Source: Eleginops maclovinus (Eukaryota > Chordata > Actinopteri > Perciformes > Eleginopidae). From it: 64,000 nt of DNA. The position numbers were made by a program, and so were the translations under genes. Within the stretch, counting starts at the first letter, position 1. Each line of letters starts with the position of its first letter. The notes under the pieces are model-generated. The model saw only the letters and a list, made by a program, of their open reading frames with translations, did no database searches and was not told where the DNA came from. The stretch lies in the NCBI RefSeq assembly GCF_036324505.1, contig NC_086366.1, positions 13,681,427 through 13,745,426 of the forward strand, in the 5' to 3' direction. Positions 58,801-64,000 of this stretch are shown here, piece after piece.

Positions 58801-59757
58801 TGCAGGTATTTTAAACAGGGAGGATAGATAAAAGCCAAGATGACAGTGATATACCAGCAGCAGAAGTACCAGGGCACCGCTTATACTGCCGGGGTCACAG
58901 ACCCTTAATGGCTGCAAAATATTCCCTTTTGGACATCAGACACAGTTTTCAATCATTCTAACCCCTTAAGTGCACTAAATTGCCGTTTGATACATATAGT
59001 GTGTCGCAAAATAAAATAATAGTGTCCCAAATCACGATAGCAGATGTGGATGCATCTAACAGTTGTGTGCTGAGTTGGTGGTTTCAGCCTGGAACACACA
59101 AAACAGATAGCGAGGGTTTTTGGTTTCGCCTCTGCGCATCAAAGACAGACTCATGCTGAAACGGAACGAGTAAAACTGGACCTCTGGGTCGCAGAGTTAG
59201 GCAGGTGCAGCACATTGAAACTCCAGGCAGGCCAACCGGAAACAGACATATCTTGAGCCAGAACCCTGACCCCTGAAGTCAGGGAGTACTGCTGCGTCCG
59301 CTTGTCTTTCTGAGAGAATGTCTCTTTTTATCCAGCTCTCTGTGCATGTGTGTTTGATGTAGCAGTGCAGAGGTTGCATAAGGACCAGCTGTTGTCCTAA
59401 ATTCATCCTTGTCAGTTGGCTCTGCCTGAAAATGTACCAGATAGCATCTTGATCAAAAGAGAAATTAGTTTAAACACTGAACAAACAACACTCTGAACAA
59501 TACACACTTATTCTCACCCGTCATCTAACTATTTTCACGTTAATGTTTTCATCTCCATCTTCCCTCTTCCCATTCCCTTACAGCTCAACGATGAAAGATT
59601 GTGTTTTTACAGGTGTCTCACAATGCGGATGCTGTCCCTGCTTGAATGAAAATTGCATTCATTCCTTCCCTCCTTTCTGCTATTCCTACCTCCTCTCACC
59701 ACATCTGATTTGCTTTTGACACTTGAGGCATGTGTTCAGGGACATATAGCACCGGAG

Positions 59758-59760
<3 letters not shown>
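55813..59760. other. Intergenic stretch, no gene recognised
   Basis: Short unrecognised frames. It contains the hairpin at 57046-57187. The block at 57400-57680 is more balanced in base composition (for example CCATAAATCATGCAG), compatible with a conserved non-coding element, but this is a guess. Confidence 0.4.
57046..57187. repeat. Inverted repeat (48-bp arms, 46-bp loop), MITE-like hairpin
   Basis: The left arm 57046-57093 (GTATTATGTCAACAGATTTC...) and the right arm 57140-57187 are reverse complements with about four mismatches. The AT-rich loop has no coding potential. Nearby TTTTTTCAGTGTG at about 57212 resembles a MITE terminus, so the hairpin may be the core of a small non-autonomous element. 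Confidence 0.8.
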
Positions 59761-59761
<1 letters not shown>

Positions 59762-59850
<89 letters not shown>

Positions 59851-59852
59851 GG
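59762..59852. repeat. (GA)n homopurine array
   Basis: About 90 bases of GA with one GG interruption. Long mirror-symmetric homopurine DNA can form triplex (H-DNA). The Arg/Glu frame over it is an artefact. Confidence 0.97.
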
Positions 59853-63755
<3,903 letters not shown>

Positions 63756-64000
63756 ACAAAGAGAGTGCTGATTGTGTGGGGCTGCCATTTCCATCTGAGC
63801 GCTTACGGGACATCAACACGGCCTGTTTTAATAACAGTGAGAACTTTAGCAGGTGTCCATATTATACTTGTTTTGAAGATGGTTGGCGAACATTGTTTCA
63901 AAATTCCTCCTTATGAAGTAGTATTATGTTTTACTACGAGAGAGAAAGACATTATGATTGTGTTTTAGTCTCAGCATGGAAACACCAAAAAACATGTTGT

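Overview
This window is animal nuclear DNA, almost certainly from a ray-finned (probably percomorph) fish. The evidence is GT-AG introns, very long CA/GT microsatellites, a tRNA-derived SINE, L2-, L1-, Tc1-, hAT-, BEL/Pao- and Ty3/gypsy-type elements, and two recognisable vertebrate genes. There is no bacterial gene organisation: most open frames are chance frames or transposon remnants. The two host genes I can name are gemin7 (single coding exon, 24157-24543, + strand), an Sm-like subunit of the SMN complex, and bmp16 (two coding exons, 49584-49953 and 50614-51680, + strand), the teleost BMP2/4-related TGF-beta ligand. Layout: 1-1.9 kb is AT-rich with a MITE fragment. 1.9-14.2 kb is a dense nest of retroelements: a decayed L2/CR1-type LINE (+), LINE tails (-), and an L1-type LINE (-) split by a young 5.27-kb LTR retrotransposon (5729-11002). 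That element has two 684-bp LTRs that look identical, a GAAGC target duplication, a tRNA-Pro primer site, integrase placed before reverse transcriptase (Gmr1-like order) and a deleted RT. A Ty3/gypsy remnant (-) and an L2 LINE remnant (-) follow. 14877-21002 is a composite hAT-type unit. It has two 653-bp inverted arms, both copied from the 3' end of one hAT element, and a perfect 8-bp CTCTAGAG duplication on each side. Inside it are a hAT transposase C-terminal fragment, a Tc1 element with an uninterrupted 340-aa transposase but only one inverted repeat, and a BEL/Pao remnant with an LTR. 21.9-23.3 kb holds two copies of a non-autonomous transposon upstream of gemin7. From 25.7 to 43.5 kb I see no convincing gene, only microsatellites, a SINE and anonymous DNA. 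43.5-45.3 kb is a cluster of dinucleotide and tetranucleotide repeats around a candidate 5' exon for bmp16. bmp16 is followed by a dead Tc1 element (about 54222-55810), a 48-bp-arm hairpin and further anonymous sequence with GA and GT arrays. How the pieces relate: the two host genes have unrelated roles (snRNP assembly versus secreted morphogen), and the same strand orientation is all they visibly share. The mobile elements record sequential nesting: L1-type LINE, then the Gmr1-like LTR element inside it; hAT, then Tc1 inserted in the hAT transposase end, with a BEL fragment alongside. No new defence or catalytic system is evident. The most unusual structures are the mirror-ended composite hAT and the RT-deleted LTR element with matching LTRs. 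Everything here was read by eye, so identities and divergences are qualitative.
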